The notes below the pieces were generated by a model, which worked only from the letters and a program-made list of their open reading frames with translations, made no database searches and was not told where the DNA came from. From NCBI RefSeq assembly GCF_003610295.1, contig NZ_RAPV01000001.1, positions 3,906,001-3,970,000 of the forward strand: 64,000 nt of DNA. Reading direction: 5' to 3'. This DNA is from Paraburkholderia sp. BL23I1N1. GTDB lineage: Bacteria > Pseudomonadota > Gammaproteobacteria > Burkholderiales > Burkholderiaceae. The position numbers and the translations under genes are program-made. Position 1 is the stretch's first letter. Every line of letters begins with the position of its first letter. This document shows positions 34,514 through 43,534 of this stretch, one piece after another.

Positions 34514-37500
34514 TCAGCTGCAATACAGTTTGACGGCGGGTTTTTTGACGCTTGGGCTTGAACTTGTCGTCATGTCGGTGCCGCCGAACGTGCCCGGCTC
34601 ACCTCCCACTGTCGTGGGTTCCGTGGACGATGAACTGTTGGTGACGGCTGGCAGTGTCGTCGTCGTGACAGTCGTGGTGACGGCCGATGTGGACGTCACA
34701 GCCTGAACGACGGCATTCGATACTGGCGTTACCGCTTTCGTAACCGCGGACGCTACCGCTTGCGAAGAATCAGAAGTCGTGGGAGTCGTGGAGCTCACCG
34801 GTGTGACAGGCGTCACAGGCAGCACCACAACCGCCACTGGCACGACCGTACCGTGAGCGTCCGTAATGCTGACGCCAGCCGCATACGTCACGGCACCATT
34901 GACGGCTGTGAGTGTGACCAATCCCGGTGCCGATGTCGCGACGTTCCCATTGACCGACAGGTTGTTGCCGGCGAACGAGTTGATGTTCCCCCCAGCGGAC
35001 GTAAGCACACCGTTGAGGGTGAGATTGTCGGTCGAAGCACCGGTATTGGCGACCGACAGATCGATGCCGCCGGTCGCATTGACACCGGCCGCGCCGACGG
35101 TCATCGCGCCCGTGTTGCTTACGCTGACCTTGCCGCCCGCGTTGGCGATGCGGTTGACGTTCACCGCGTTGGTGTCGGAAGTGTCGAGCCGATTGACGAT
35201 CGCGATGTCGCCGGTGGTGACATTGCTCGCGGAAATTCCGGCGATCTGATTGCCTGTAAGGGTGAGGGTCGTGCCATTGGCTGACGACGTGCTCAATTGC
35301 TGCGTGACGTGCAGTGGCGAATCCTCCTGGGATATCGCGCCGCTTGCCGCGGTCAGCGTCAGGTTGCGCGCGGTGATATCGCCCACCGTCAGGTCGCCGG
35401 TGCTTTGCGTCACCGACATATCGCCACTGGTCGAGATCGTGCCGCCGTTTTGCGAAAAGCTGTCGGTGATATTGAGCTGGGAACCGCTGCCAGTGCCGAC
35501 GACGCTTCCCCCGTTGGTCAATGACAGCGAACTCAGGTTGGCGACGCCGGTATAACCCAGAACGCCGCCGCCGACAGCAACGCTTCCGCTGCCGTTGAGG
35601 TTGGTCACATTGAGCGTGCCGCCAGACATGTACAGATTGGAGCCCGCGCCGAACGTGATGCTATTGACCGTATCGACACCGTCGTAGAAGCCATGCGCGA
35701 GGCGTCCGCCCGCAGCCACGACGACATTGTCGATGGCCGTCGGGAAGTACCCGGTAGACCAGAAATAGGTATTGCCCCAGATACTTTCGGCGGTGCCCGT
35801 ATAAGTGATGGTTTCCGATCCTGCCATGGCAAGCGACAAGCCCGGCCCCGAGGGGTTGTAAGCCGGCTTGATCATCTGCAGGGCGCCGTTGTTGTCGATC
35901 ACGTTGCCGAGAACATGACGGAATACACCGGGTGCGGTGCTACTGACGGGGCCCGAAAGTACAGCGAAAGTTGTCCTCAACGTCGGGACATAACCACCCA
36001 GCAAATTTGTTTGCAGCGTCCCACCCAGCGAAAGAGACGGCGCGGAATAGTTCAGCGTGTCGTAGCTGCTCGCGCTGGCGACGTCGATCAGCAGCGTGCC
36101 GGTGGAACTCTGACTATAGCCACCGTTGATCGACAGCGAACCTATCGCGCCGTCGCCGCCAGGAGAGATCGTGCCGTTGTTGAGCAGCACACCATTGCCG
36201 GACGCCACCGAAATCGTGCCGTTGCCGGACAGATATCCCCCTGTGTCGTTGGTGAACGAACTGAAACTCAGGGTGGCGTTGTCCAGCGCGAGGTTGCCGG
36301 TATTCGTGAATACTTCGCCGGCAAGAGAAGTGCCCGATGTCATCGACAGGTTGCCCTGGTTGCTGACATTGCTGACCGTTCCCGTTACGTTGGCAAACGT
36401 GGCCGCTCCGGTATTGACGAACGAACCGGCGTTCATGCTGGAATGGCTCAGCGACAACGTCCCGCCGTTGGTCAATGTGCCGATGCTGAGGTTGGCGGAA
36501 GCATTGGCGTTCAGTGTGCCTCCGGCAAGAAGCGTCAGGTTGCCGGTGGACACGCTGCCGCCGTGGCTGAGATCGAACGAGCCGCCGCTCCCCAGGATCA
36601 TATTGCCGTTGCCGGACGCGCTGGAGCCGTCGCTGACGGTCAGCGCTCCCCCGTTGAGGCCGAGGGTGGCGTTGCTGACAGTCACCGTGTGCGTGCCGCT
36701 TTCGATGCCGTTCGCGTTGGTGTTGAGGTTCAGCGCGAGCGTGTTCGAGGTGCTGGTGACGCCGGCGTTGATGTTGATGTTGCCGTCGGCGTTCAGGGTT
36801 AGCGATGCCGCCGAGCCGCTGGTTTTGTTGATGGCGGCGCTAACGGTGATGTCGCCGCCGGTGGTTGCGCCATCGGCGCCGGTCGCGAGGACGACACTGG
36901 CGCCGCTGTTGAGCACGCCCGAGACGGTGCCGGCACTGATGGTGGAGCCCGAACCCGTCGAGGTGATCACGTTGCCCGAATTGCTCGCGTTACTGGAGCC
37001 TCCCGCCACCACGTCGAGTGAATACGGGTCGATGAACCACTTGCCGCCCGTGCCGACCGTTGGCAGCTTCACCACGTCCAGCGACTGCTTGCCCGAAGTC
37101 TCGACATAGCCGCCTGGTCCCGCATAGCCGGTGGCCGAGATAGTGCCGTCGAGATACGCAAGCTTGTCCGAAACCAGCGTGACGTTGCCGCCCTGAGCCG
37201 CACCGTCGGCGGTAATGTTCGAGCCCGCCGTGGTGGTCAGGTTTTGCGAGGCGCGCAGGAAAACCCGCCCGCCTTGATTCACCACGCTGCTGGCGTTGAT
37301 GGCGCCGCTGTTGTTGATCAGGCCCGCAGCAGCGCCGATGCTGCCCGCTTCCGCTGCGATGTTGCCGAGGTTGGTCACGCTGCCGTTGCTGCCGGTCACG
37401 TTGACCGTCACACCCGGTGTGCCGGTGTCGACGAGTTGCACGGTCTGTCCGGCTGCCAGCAGCACCTCGCCGTTCGGGCTGGTGATCACACCGCTGTTCT

Positions 37501-38089
37501 TCACGTCGGCACCGATCAGGTAGACGCTGCCACCGTTGGCCGTCCTGATGACACCTTGATTCTCGACACGGCCCGCAACCTCGCGGGTATTGAACGTCAG
37601 GCGCCCCGCCAGAAAGTCGCTGTCGCTGATGTTGAGCGTGCTGGCGATGAACCGCGACACGTCGATCACGCCGGACGGGCCGACCAGAATTCCGTTCTGA
37701 TTGATCAGCGCGACCGTGCCGTTCGACTTGAGCAGGCCGTAGATCTGGGAAGGGTCCGAGCCGGTCACTCTCGCCAGGAACGACGATGCTGCCCCCGGCT
37801 GGTTGACGTTGACTACCGCGTTGGCGCCGATGCTGAACGTACCGAAGCTCGCAATCGCCGAACCGCTGCGTTGGTTGATGTTGAGCGTATTGCCGTTTTG
37901 CGTGATCGTGGCGGCGCCGACCGTTACCGTGCCGCCTGTCGGCAGTGTGTTGGCCGCGGGCGCTGCCGCCATGGACGGGATATGCCACGTCACGAGCATG
38001 GCCGCAACAGCCATCGCCGACATGCGCAACGGCGAGACGGTCTTTGGGCGCAAGGAACGCGGCCTGTTCGATTGATCTCGACTTGTCAT
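34514..38089 (-). CDS. TpsA exoprotein with filamentous-haemagglutinin N-terminal domain
   Basis: This 1191-residue protein has an extended signal peptide (about residues 1-42). A haemagglutination-activity (TPS) domain of about 45-170 carries GNTLNINQRSGSAIASFGTF and NQNGILVGPSGVIDVSRF. The central part is a long Gly/Ser/Thr/Asn-rich region of degenerate beta-helix repeats (for example NLTLLAGGTLNANASANLSI). The last 110 residues are Thr/Val/Pro-rich, ending in KKPAVKLYCS with a single late Cys. It is exported through the partner encoded 1 base upstream. It is short for an adhesin and has no toxin domain; a surface or secreted carbohydrate/host-binding role is likely. Long open frames on the opposite strand are composition shadows. 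Confidence 0.92.
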   Translation of the reverse strand: MTSRDQSNRPRSLRPKTVSPLRMSAMAVAAMLVTWHIPSMAAAPAANTLPTGGTVTVGAATITQNGNTLNINQRSGSAIASFGTFSIGANAVVNVNQPGAASSFLARVTGSDPSQIYGLLKSNGTVALINQNGILVGPSGVIDVSRFIASTLNISDSDFLAGRLTFNTREVAGRVENQGVIRTANGGSVYLIGADVKNSGVITSPNGEVLLAAGQTVQLVDTGTPGVTVNVTGSNGSVTNLGNIAAEAGSIGAAAGLINNSGAINASSVVNQGGRVFLRASQNLTTTAGSNITADGAAQGGNVTLVSDKLAYLDGTISATGYAGPGGYVETSGKQSLDVVKLPTVGTGGKWFIDPYSLDVVAGGSSNASNSGNVITSTGSGSTISAGTVSGVLNSGASVVLATGADGATTGGDITVSAAINKTSGSAASLTLNADGNININAGVTSTSNTLALNLNTNANGIESGTHTVTVSNATLGLNGGALTVSDGSSASGNGNMILGSGGSFDLSHGGSVSTGNLTLLAGGTLNANASANLSIGTLTNGGTLSLSHSSMNAGSFVNTGAATFANVTGTVSNVSNQGNLSMTSGTSLAGEVFTNTGNLALDNATLSFSSFTNDTGGYLSGNGTISVASGNGVLLNNGTISPGGDGAIGSLSINGGYSQSSTGTLLIDVASASSYDTLNYSAPSLSLGGTLQTNLLGGYVPTLRTTFAVLSGPVSSTAPGVFRHVLGNVIDNNGALQMIKPAYNPSGPGLSLAMAGSETITYTGTAESIWGNTYFWSTGYFPTAIDNVVVAAGGRLAHGFYDGVDTVNSITFGAGSNLYMSGGTLNVTNLNGSGSVAVGGGVLGYTGVANLSSLSLTNGGSVVGTGSGSQLNITDSFSQNGGTISTSGDMSVTQSTGDLTVGDITARNLTLTAASGAISQEDSPLHVTQQLSTSSANGTTLTLTGNQIAGISASNVTTGDIAIVNRLDTSDTNAVNVNRIANAGGKVSVSNTGAMTVGAAGVNATGGIDLSVANTGASTDNLTLNGVLTSAGGNINSFAGNNLSVNGNVATSAPGLVTLTAVNGAVTYAAGVSITDAHGTVVPVAVVVLPVTPVTPVSSTTPTTSDSSQAVASAVTKAVTPVSNAVVQAVTSTSAVTTTVTTTTLPAVTNSSSSTEPTTVGGEPGTFGGTDMTTSSSPSVKKPAVKLYCS

Positions 38090-38090
38090 A

Positions 38091-39722
38091 TCAGAAGCCT
38101 ATGCTCGCGGCGACATCGGCGTGAATGTCCCCACGCTTCTCGGTGAGTGAATTGCCGGCCGCTTCGACTCGCGCGACGTCCAGCCTGATGTTGACGTTGC
38201 GGGCCAGGACGTAGCGTGCGCCTAATCCCATGCTCGACACGTTCAGGTCCGCCGGAATGCCGCTGCTGCCGACATTGCTGTTGTGGCCATACCCGAAGTC
38301 GAAGAAAGCCAGCAGACGCAGGTTGCCCTTGCTGACGAGTTGAGGCGTGTAGATCTCGGCATTGAGGAACATCCCGCTATCGGCGACCACCGCGCGCTCG
38401 GTGAAGCCGCGCACGGCGTATATGCCGACCAGGCCGAACTGTTCCGACGAGACCAATGGGTTCCTCGTGGCCTGCGCCGTGCTGGCGATACGCCACTGCC
38501 AGTCGTTGGCGAAGCTTCGAATGATCGAGGCGTCGCCGTGCAGAATCATGAAGCCGTCGACGGTATCGCGGCTGCCGGGCGTCAGGTACGAATATCGATC
38601 TGTGCGGCCGTCGGTGTTGGTGTATTGCGTGCCGGTCGCCACGTTGCGCGAGATGCCGATGTCGTAGTCGATGCTTTGTCTGACGCCAACAGTCTGGCTG
38701 CTATACGTCAGGCTGAACGGCATCGTGGTGTAGGGCGCGCAGGACGCGATTGGCGGCGTCGGTCCCGCGGTGCTGACCCCCACGCCATTGACGTTGCAGG
38801 TTGAATCGATTTTCTTGTAATCGAAGCCGAAGATCAGCTTGCTGGTGGTCTCGCCACGGCGGGCGAAGAAGTGGTTCCAACGGAAACCGTAGATGTCGCC
38901 CTTGCCGGTGAAGCCGAGCAGGCCGCCGAGCGTCGGCGACGCGCTTGGCGTGTTGATGTCGGACTTGCCGTAGAAGAAATCAAGGCTGTCGCCGAGGCTG
39001 TACAGCGGAATCCGATAGCCGACGGAGTAGACGTTGACCCTCACGCCGCTCGGGCTGTCGGGGGACGTCGTGTACGCCAGCGTGCCGACCTGATCGAGGT
39101 TGAACAGATTGGCGTCCTGAATAGCGACGCCGGTGCGCCAGCGGCCGGTGGAGGACGCGCCGGTGTTATCGACTGTCGCGAAGATGTGTAGCGGATTGGC
39201 GTCCACCACTTTGACTTCGGCGTCGACCGTGCCGGGTTCGTTGCTGCTCGTCAGCGTTACACCGACCTGCTTGGCTGGGTTGTCGTTGCTCAGTTGTACC
39301 GCTTCGGAGATTTTGCGCAGGTTCGGCGACTGGCCGCGCTGGAGTTGCGGTAGTGCCGCGAGGACGTTCTTTTCGCTGAAGTGCTGGTTGCCGGTGACGG
39401 TGATGTTGCCAATCCGGTTTTCGGTCACCTGAATTTTGACGACGCCGCTGGTCAGTTCCTGCTCGGGTACGTAGACCTGCACAGCGGTATAGCCCGCTTT
39501 GCGGTAGGCATTTTCCAGCGCTTCGAGCGCGTGCTGGATGTCGCCGTAGACGCGATGCGGCCCGCTCATGGGTTGCAGCAGGCGTTGCACTTCTTCGGCC
39601 GGCAGCAGACTGTTCCCCTCCACCTCGAAGCGCGTGATAGTGAAGCCGTCGTCGGCAAATGCACCTGCGGCTGCAGCTATCAATGCCATCCCCGACAGGC
39701 ATTGCATCAGACGTCGCTTCAT
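38091..39722 (-). CDS. TpsB outer-membrane transporter (ShlB/FhaC/HecB family)
   Basis: This 543-residue protein has a signal peptide (ending AFADDG). POTRA-type domains (FTITRFEVEGNSLLPAEEV, YTAVQVYVPEQELTSGVVKI, GNITVTGNQHFSEKNVLAAL) are followed by a 16-strand barrel containing the AIQDANLFNLDQ segment and the diagnostic VRGF motif (YAVRGFTER). The C-terminus ends with Phe, as usual for outer-membrane barrels. It secretes the TpsA exoprotein encoded directly after it (the genes are 1 base apart). It is the first gene of the operon. Confidence 0.93.
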   Translation of the reverse strand: MKRRLMQCLSGMALIAAAAGAFADDGFTITRFEVEGNSLLPAEEVQRLLQPMSGPHRVYGDIQHALEALENAYRKAGYTAVQVYVPEQELTSGVVKIQVTENRIGNITVTGNQHFSEKNVLAALPQLQRGQSPNLRKISEAVQLSNDNPAKQVGVTLTSSNEPGTVDAEVKVVDANPLHIFATVDNTGASSTGRWRTGVAIQDANLFNLDQVGTLAYTTSPDSPSGVRVNVYSVGYRIPLYSLGDSLDFFYGKSDINTPSASPTLGGLLGFTGKGDIYGFRWNHFFARRGETTSKLIFGFDYKKIDSTCNVNGVGVSTAGPTPPIASCAPYTTMPFSLTYSSQTVGVRQSIDYDIGISRNVATGTQYTNTDGRTDRYSYLTPGSRDTVDGFMILHGDASIIRSFANDWQWRIASTAQATRNPLVSSEQFGLVGIYAVRGFTERAVVADSGMFLNAEIYTPQLVSKGNLRLLAFFDFGYGHNSNVGSSGIPADLNVSSMGLGARYVLARNVNIRLDVARVEAAGNSLTEKRGDIHADVAASIGF

Positions 39723-40162
39723 TATTCTTTATGTCCGTCTCTTTTCCCGGACGATAACCGGATGCCAGTCGTTTGATGGCAACCATCGTCTCGAGTTGTT
39801 ATCGGGGTCTCCCTTGGCCGGCGCGTTCACTACGAAACGCCCATTCACCCTTGTTAACGGCAATCTAAAGCGCTACTTGATAGCGGTTGATCCGAAAAAA
39901 GCCTACGTTTTCTTCAGAGGGTGTCGCCCGTGGTGGCTGATGGCGAAGGGCAATTTGGAGTGGATTTCATGCCGGTGTTTGGCCGCTGCGGAACTTGCCG
40001 ATGCGGCAGAGATCAGCGGAGAAGGGGGCATACTGCGTCGTGCGAGTAAGAAAAGTGAAACTTTTATTCTCGCCGTGTCGATTTTGATGCTCTTCCTTCG
40101 TCGTCCTAGTGACGGCACGCGGCTTGCGTCCGCATTGAGCCAATACTGACAGGAGATTTGCC
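39723..40162. other. Intergenic region without recognisable gene
   Basis: About 440 bases separate the divergent TpsB and PhnB-like genes. I see no convincing reading frame. The composition is lower in GC than its surroundings over 39830-40100, which suits promoters of both units. No clear operator was found. Confidence 0.4.
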
Positions 40163-40636
40163 ATGACGATTCAAAAGATCACGCCTTTTCTTTGGTACTC
40201 CGAGGAAGCTGAGGAGGCCGCAGCTTTCTATGCGGGTATTTTTCCAGACTCACGCGTCACTCGGGTCACTTCGGTGCCGAGTGCCGGTTCTGTGAAGATG
40301 GTCGAGTTTGTTCTCTTTGGGCAGCCCTTCATTGCGATGAGCGCCGGGGGAACCGACCCGTTCAACCACTCGGTATCCCTGATGGTCAGCTGTGACGACC
40401 AGGAAGAACTTGACCGCTATTGGAACGCCCTTCTCGAGGGTGGCGGTTCACCCGAGGCATGTGGCTGGCTGAAAGACCGCTTCGGCGTCTCCTGGCAGAT
40501 CACGCCCACCGTTCAGATCGAGATGATGGCTGACCCCCATCCGGCAAAGGCCAGGCGCGTTGCCGAAGCCATGTTAAAAATGGTGAAGTTCGACATCGCC
40601 ACGCTGAAAGCCGCCTATGCGGGGACGACGGGTTAA
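40163..40636 (+). CDS. PhnB-like VOC-family protein
   Basis: This 157-residue protein has an AGGAGA ribosome site. It reads ITPFLWYSEEAEEAAAFYAGIFPDSRV, FVLFGQPFIAMSAGGTDPFNHSVSLMV, SPEACGWLKDRFGVSWQITP and MLKMVKFDIATLKAAY. This is the signature of the PhnB/3-demethylubiquinone methyltransferase-like branch of the VOC superfamily, whose members are mostly of unknown activity. It stands alone, converging with a LysR gene. Confidence 0.88.
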   Translation: MTIQKITPFLWYSEEAEEAAAFYAGIFPDSRVTRVTSVPSAGSVKMVEFVLFGQPFIAMSAGGTDPFNHSVSLMVSCDDQEELDRYWNALLEGGGSPEACGWLKDRFGVSWQITPTVQIEMMADPHPAKARRVAEAMLKMVKFDIATLKAAYAGTTG

Positions 40637-40675
40637 CAAAAGGCTCAGTACATTGGGTGCGCGATAGATCGCCGC

Positions 40676-41584
40676 TCATCGAACGGCTGTCGGCACGTGC
40701 GCCAGGAGAAATTCGGTGAACGCTCGCACCGAAGGAAGCAGACCACGGCGAGACGGCATCAGCAGACTTATCGTCGCGATGCCTGCAATCCACTGAGGCA
40801 AAACACGGACCAACTGGCCCCGCTCAACTTCGCTGCGGCCCACGTAACCGGGCAGCGCCACGATGCCCAAACCCGCGCAGGCGGCAGCCTTCAGCGTCGC
40901 CATGTCATCGCTCTGAAGACTCGGCGTGAACGGAACCGTCACAACCTGATCGGCATCGCGCACGTCGCTCAGGCGCCATGCGTAGCTGTCCTGCGTACTG
41001 CCGAGCGCGATACCGTCATGTTCTGCGAGTGCACCTGGTTCGCCGGGCGTGCCCTTGCGGGCGAGATAGCCTGGGCCCGCGAATAGATACCAGGGGGTCT
41101 GAGCCAGGGAGCGCTGCACCATGGACGAACTGGGCAGCGGGTCGGTATGCGCCCGCAGGCAGAGATCGAAGCCTTCTTGCACAGGATCCACATAGCGATT
41201 CGCTGCGTGCTGCACGATGCGCACGCGCGGATAGGCTGCCATGAACTTTGGGATCAATTCGGCTAGCGTCAGTTGGGTGACTGCAACCGAACAGATGAAC
41301 CGGATGGTGCCGCTCGGTTCTGCGGTGCGACGTTGCACGACGCTTTCCGCCGCCTCGGCCTCAACCAGCATGGCTAGCGCATGGCGATGGAACTCCGCGC
41401 CGATTTCCGTCACGACGAATTTCCGTGACGTGCGCTGGATCAGCCGCGCGCCCAGCGATGCCTCCAGCGCGAGGATGCGCCCGCTGATGCTGGACTTGGG
41501 CACGTCGAGCGCCCGGGCCGCGGCCGTGATGCCGCGGTGTTCGACTACTTGGGCGTAGTAGTAGACATCGTTCAGATCGAGCAT
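40676..41584 (-). CDS. LysR-family transcriptional regulator
   Basis: This protein is 302 residues from the ATG at 41584 (MLDLNDVYYYAQVVEHRG). The helix-turn-helix reads GITAAARALDVPKSSISGRILALE with LIQRTSRKFVVTEIG. The effector domain (GTIRFICSVAVTQLTLAELIPKF) is of the type that autoregulates or controls a neighbouring reductase. Its own upstream region has been replaced by an IS110 remnant that reaches to within about 15-50 bases of the start, so its native promoter is probably lost. Confidence 0.88.
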   Translation of the reverse strand: MLDLNDVYYYAQVVEHRGITAAARALDVPKSSISGRILALEASLGARLIQRTSRKFVVTEIGAEFHRHALAMLVEAEAAESVVQRRTAEPSGTIRFICSVAVTQLTLAELIPKFMAAYPRVRIVQHAANRYVDPVQEGFDLCLRAHTDPLPSSSMVQRSLAQTPWYLFAGPGYLARKGTPGEPGALAEHDGIALGSTQDSYAWRLSDVRDADQVVTVPFTPSLQSDDMATLKAAACAGLGIVALPGYVGRSEVERGQLVRVLPQWIAGIATISLLMPSRRGLLPSVRAFTEFLLAHVPTAVR

Positions 41585-41599
41585 GGTCGGACCTGGGTG

Positions 41600-42063
41600 G
41601 GCTTGGCGGTACAGGCGCCTGGCGCCGGCTGATCTTCTGTCTTCGCTGCGACGGCGCGCATTCCAGGTTGCTGAACGGCAGTCCATATCGCCTTGGCATC
41701 CGCCGCGTCAGTCTTGTTCGTTTGCACAAATAGTCGGATGAACTGCGCATGCAACAACACGACCTCGTGTCCCAACGCCTGAATTTTACGTGCCCACCAA
41801 TGAGCGCTCCCGCACGCTTCAAGAGCAACACGCCCGGCGGGACGCTGAGCCAGAAACGTGATCAGATCGTCACGGCCAAACCTCCGATTCGCAATCTCGC
41901 CAGTTTGGGCGTCGCCCCAGTACAACTGAAACACCCGCTTTGCAACATCCAGTCCGTATGTCGTAGCATTCAATTGGGGCCTCCGCTCCTCAAGTGGTTG
42001 TGTCGCAACACCACTTTGGCACATTGATGCCGTTCGGTTCTGGGGGCCCTCAATCATGCCCAC
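41600..42063 (-). pseudogene. IS110-family transposase remnant
   Basis: From a TTG at about 41973 the frame reads ATTYGLDVAKRVFQLYWGD, RRFGRDDLITFLAQRPAGRV, ALEACGSAHWWARK, LHAQFIRLFVQTNKTDAADAKAIW and AVAAKTEDQ. This is the N-terminal DEDD-type RuvC-like domain of an IS110 transposase. Homology stops after KTEDQ (about 41640), and the whole C-terminal transposase_20 half is absent. The frame then runs into unrelated sequence next to the LysR start. It is a dead element. Confidence 0.82.
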
Positions 42064-42292
42064 GTCCCCGAAGGGAGGGCGGTGTCCATTCCATCTCGGT
42101 CAGTTTGAGACGTTCGACGTCGTCCCCGAGATCGTCGACAAAGTGGCGTTTCTTCGCGTGCGTTGCTTGACGCAAACGGCACGTACAAGACATTGAACGA
42201 TTCAGCGAAATCTTGTGCACCTGTTTATATAGAAGCATTGAGCGCGAGTAATATAGCCGGCGACAGCACTGAAGTTTCTGAGAAAAATATTC

Positions 42293-42787
42293 ATGTTGAC
42301 TCTGGCCGATCCCAAGATTCGCCGAATTCCATTGATCGACAACGGAGAGCGTTTGATCCCGCTCGACGGTTTGAACGCACGAATTGTTGTCGATAGCTCA
42401 AAGGAGAACGCCGACGCCCTCGGCTACGAGCTTTGCTTTTATGTACGCGAGACGGTTGGTCACAAACTAGTCGAGGCCGTCCTTCAAACCCCCGATAACT
42501 ATGCTTTCCTTATTAAGGAATCGCTTCGCCCGCAAAACCTGCAGGCATTGTGGTTCGGTGACTATCTGCTAAGCATTGTGGAGGCCAACCCCGAACTGTC
42601 GGAAGGCGACGCTGTTGCGCTAGCTGCGAGATTCGTTGCGCCACCGTCCGTTGCAGGACATCCGACCGGCGGTGCGGTCGATCTTACGCTTTGTGATCTG
42701 CGAGGATATGAGCTGGACTTGGGATGCGCGTACGACCAGGATGAAAAGACGTCGAATGGCGCATGCCTTTCTCATTTTGATCAACTC
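42293..42787 (+). pseudogene. D-Ala-D-Ala dipeptidase-like (VanX/DdpX, M15D) gene, 3'-truncated
   Basis: The frame starts MLTLADPKIRRIPLIDNGERLIPLDGL and includes YAFLIKESLRPQNLQALWF. The metal-site motif follows (VAGHPTGGAVDLTL, matching the SxHxxGxAxD zinc ligands) and then YELDLGCAYDQ. The C-terminal part with the catalytic Glu and last His (EWWHW) is missing. After HFDQLSV the open frame runs on through sequence antisense to a LysR fragment, so the product cannot be active. It would have hydrolysed D-Ala-D-Ala or a similar dipeptide. Confidence 0.72.
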
Positions 42788-43000
42788 TCAGTCGCGCACT
42801 TCGGACAGGTAGGCTTCGCCCGCCGCCGTGAGCTTGAGGCCGCGCGGCGCGCGTTCGAACAACGTCGCGCCAATGGTATTTTCAAGGTCCTGAATCTGCC
42901 GGGAAATCGCCGGCTGCGTCACGTGCAGTTGCTCAGAAGCCGCGCGGACGCTTCGCAACTCGGCGACGGCAATGAAATATCGGAGATGCCGGAGTCCCAT
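42788..43000 (-). pseudogene. LysR helix-turn-helix fragment, 3'-truncated
   Basis: The 70-residue frame MGLRHLRYFIAVAELRSVRAAS, EQLHVTQPAISRQIQDLE, LFERAPRGLKLTAAGEAYL is a full LysR DNA-binding domain. The effector domain is gone: the frame stops after SEVRD at the tail-to-tail junction with the peptidase fragment. As made it could at most be a free DNA-binding domain. Confidence 0.75.
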
Positions 43001-43200
43001 GGAAATATGAGTCCAGGACGTGAATGCGGAATGTTAAACCATTGCCCAGGTGGGACAGTGATGGAGTGCCAATCTGCATAAGCCAGACGATGCGAAGCGG
43101 ATGACGCCGCAGCGACCGCTGTGCACCCGTATGCCGCCATCGCTTTTAAATCCACACGGCTGTTTGGAGGGAGTCGGTTTATGTCAGTCGCATACTTGCT

Positions 43201-43270
43201 GCGATCAGCGATCAGCGATCAGCGATCAGCGATCAGCGATCAGCGATCAGCGATCAGCGATCAGCGATCG
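43201..43270. repeat. Tandem 7-bp repeat (GCGATCA), ten units
   Basis: There are nine perfect GCGATCA units and a tenth ending GCGATCG, which together fill 70 bases. They lie about 40 bases before a small exported-peptide gene. Each unit contains a GATC site. A 7-bp period changes the reading frame when units are gained or lost. Confidence 0.95.
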
Positions 43271-43310
43271 ACTTTCGCGCTAAGGGATTCACGACTTAGC
43301 GGATATCAGC

Positions 43311-43412
43311 ATGAACAAACAATTGTCACTGACGATTGCCATGCTTGCCGGATGCGTTATCAGTTTCGGAACCGCACACGGCGCCGACAGCAAGGAACAC
43401 GTTGAACCGTAA
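43311..43412 (+). CDS. Small exported peptide (33 residues), possibly a truncated gene
   Basis: The ATG at 43311 opens MNKQLSLTIAMLAGCVISF and GTAHGADSKEHVEP, a clear signal peptide with a possible LAGC lipobox or a cleavage after HGA, and only about ten residues beyond it. After the TAA the same frame continues EALESIRNLI before another stop, so the peptide may be the start of a longer gene cut short. It was too short for routine gene calling. Confidence 0.45.
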   Translation: MNKQLSLTIAMLAGCVISFGTAHGADSKEHVEP

Positions 43413-43534
43413 GAAGCTCTGGAGTCCATCCGCAATTTGATCTAGAAATGAAGGGGCGCGAGTTGTCCGCTATTCGTCTCGAGTTAAAGAAGTCATTCAT
43501 GTGAATGGTCGCGATATTCAGGAGAGCAACACTC

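Noticed and set aside
36126..37109. 327-codon plus-strand frame inside TpsA
   Set aside because: It is a Pro/Leu/Val-rich mirror of the Gly/Asn/Thr repeats of TpsA; no start signal or domain.
43201..43270. Possible CRISPR array
   Set aside because: The repeats are 7 bases and directly contiguous with no spacers.
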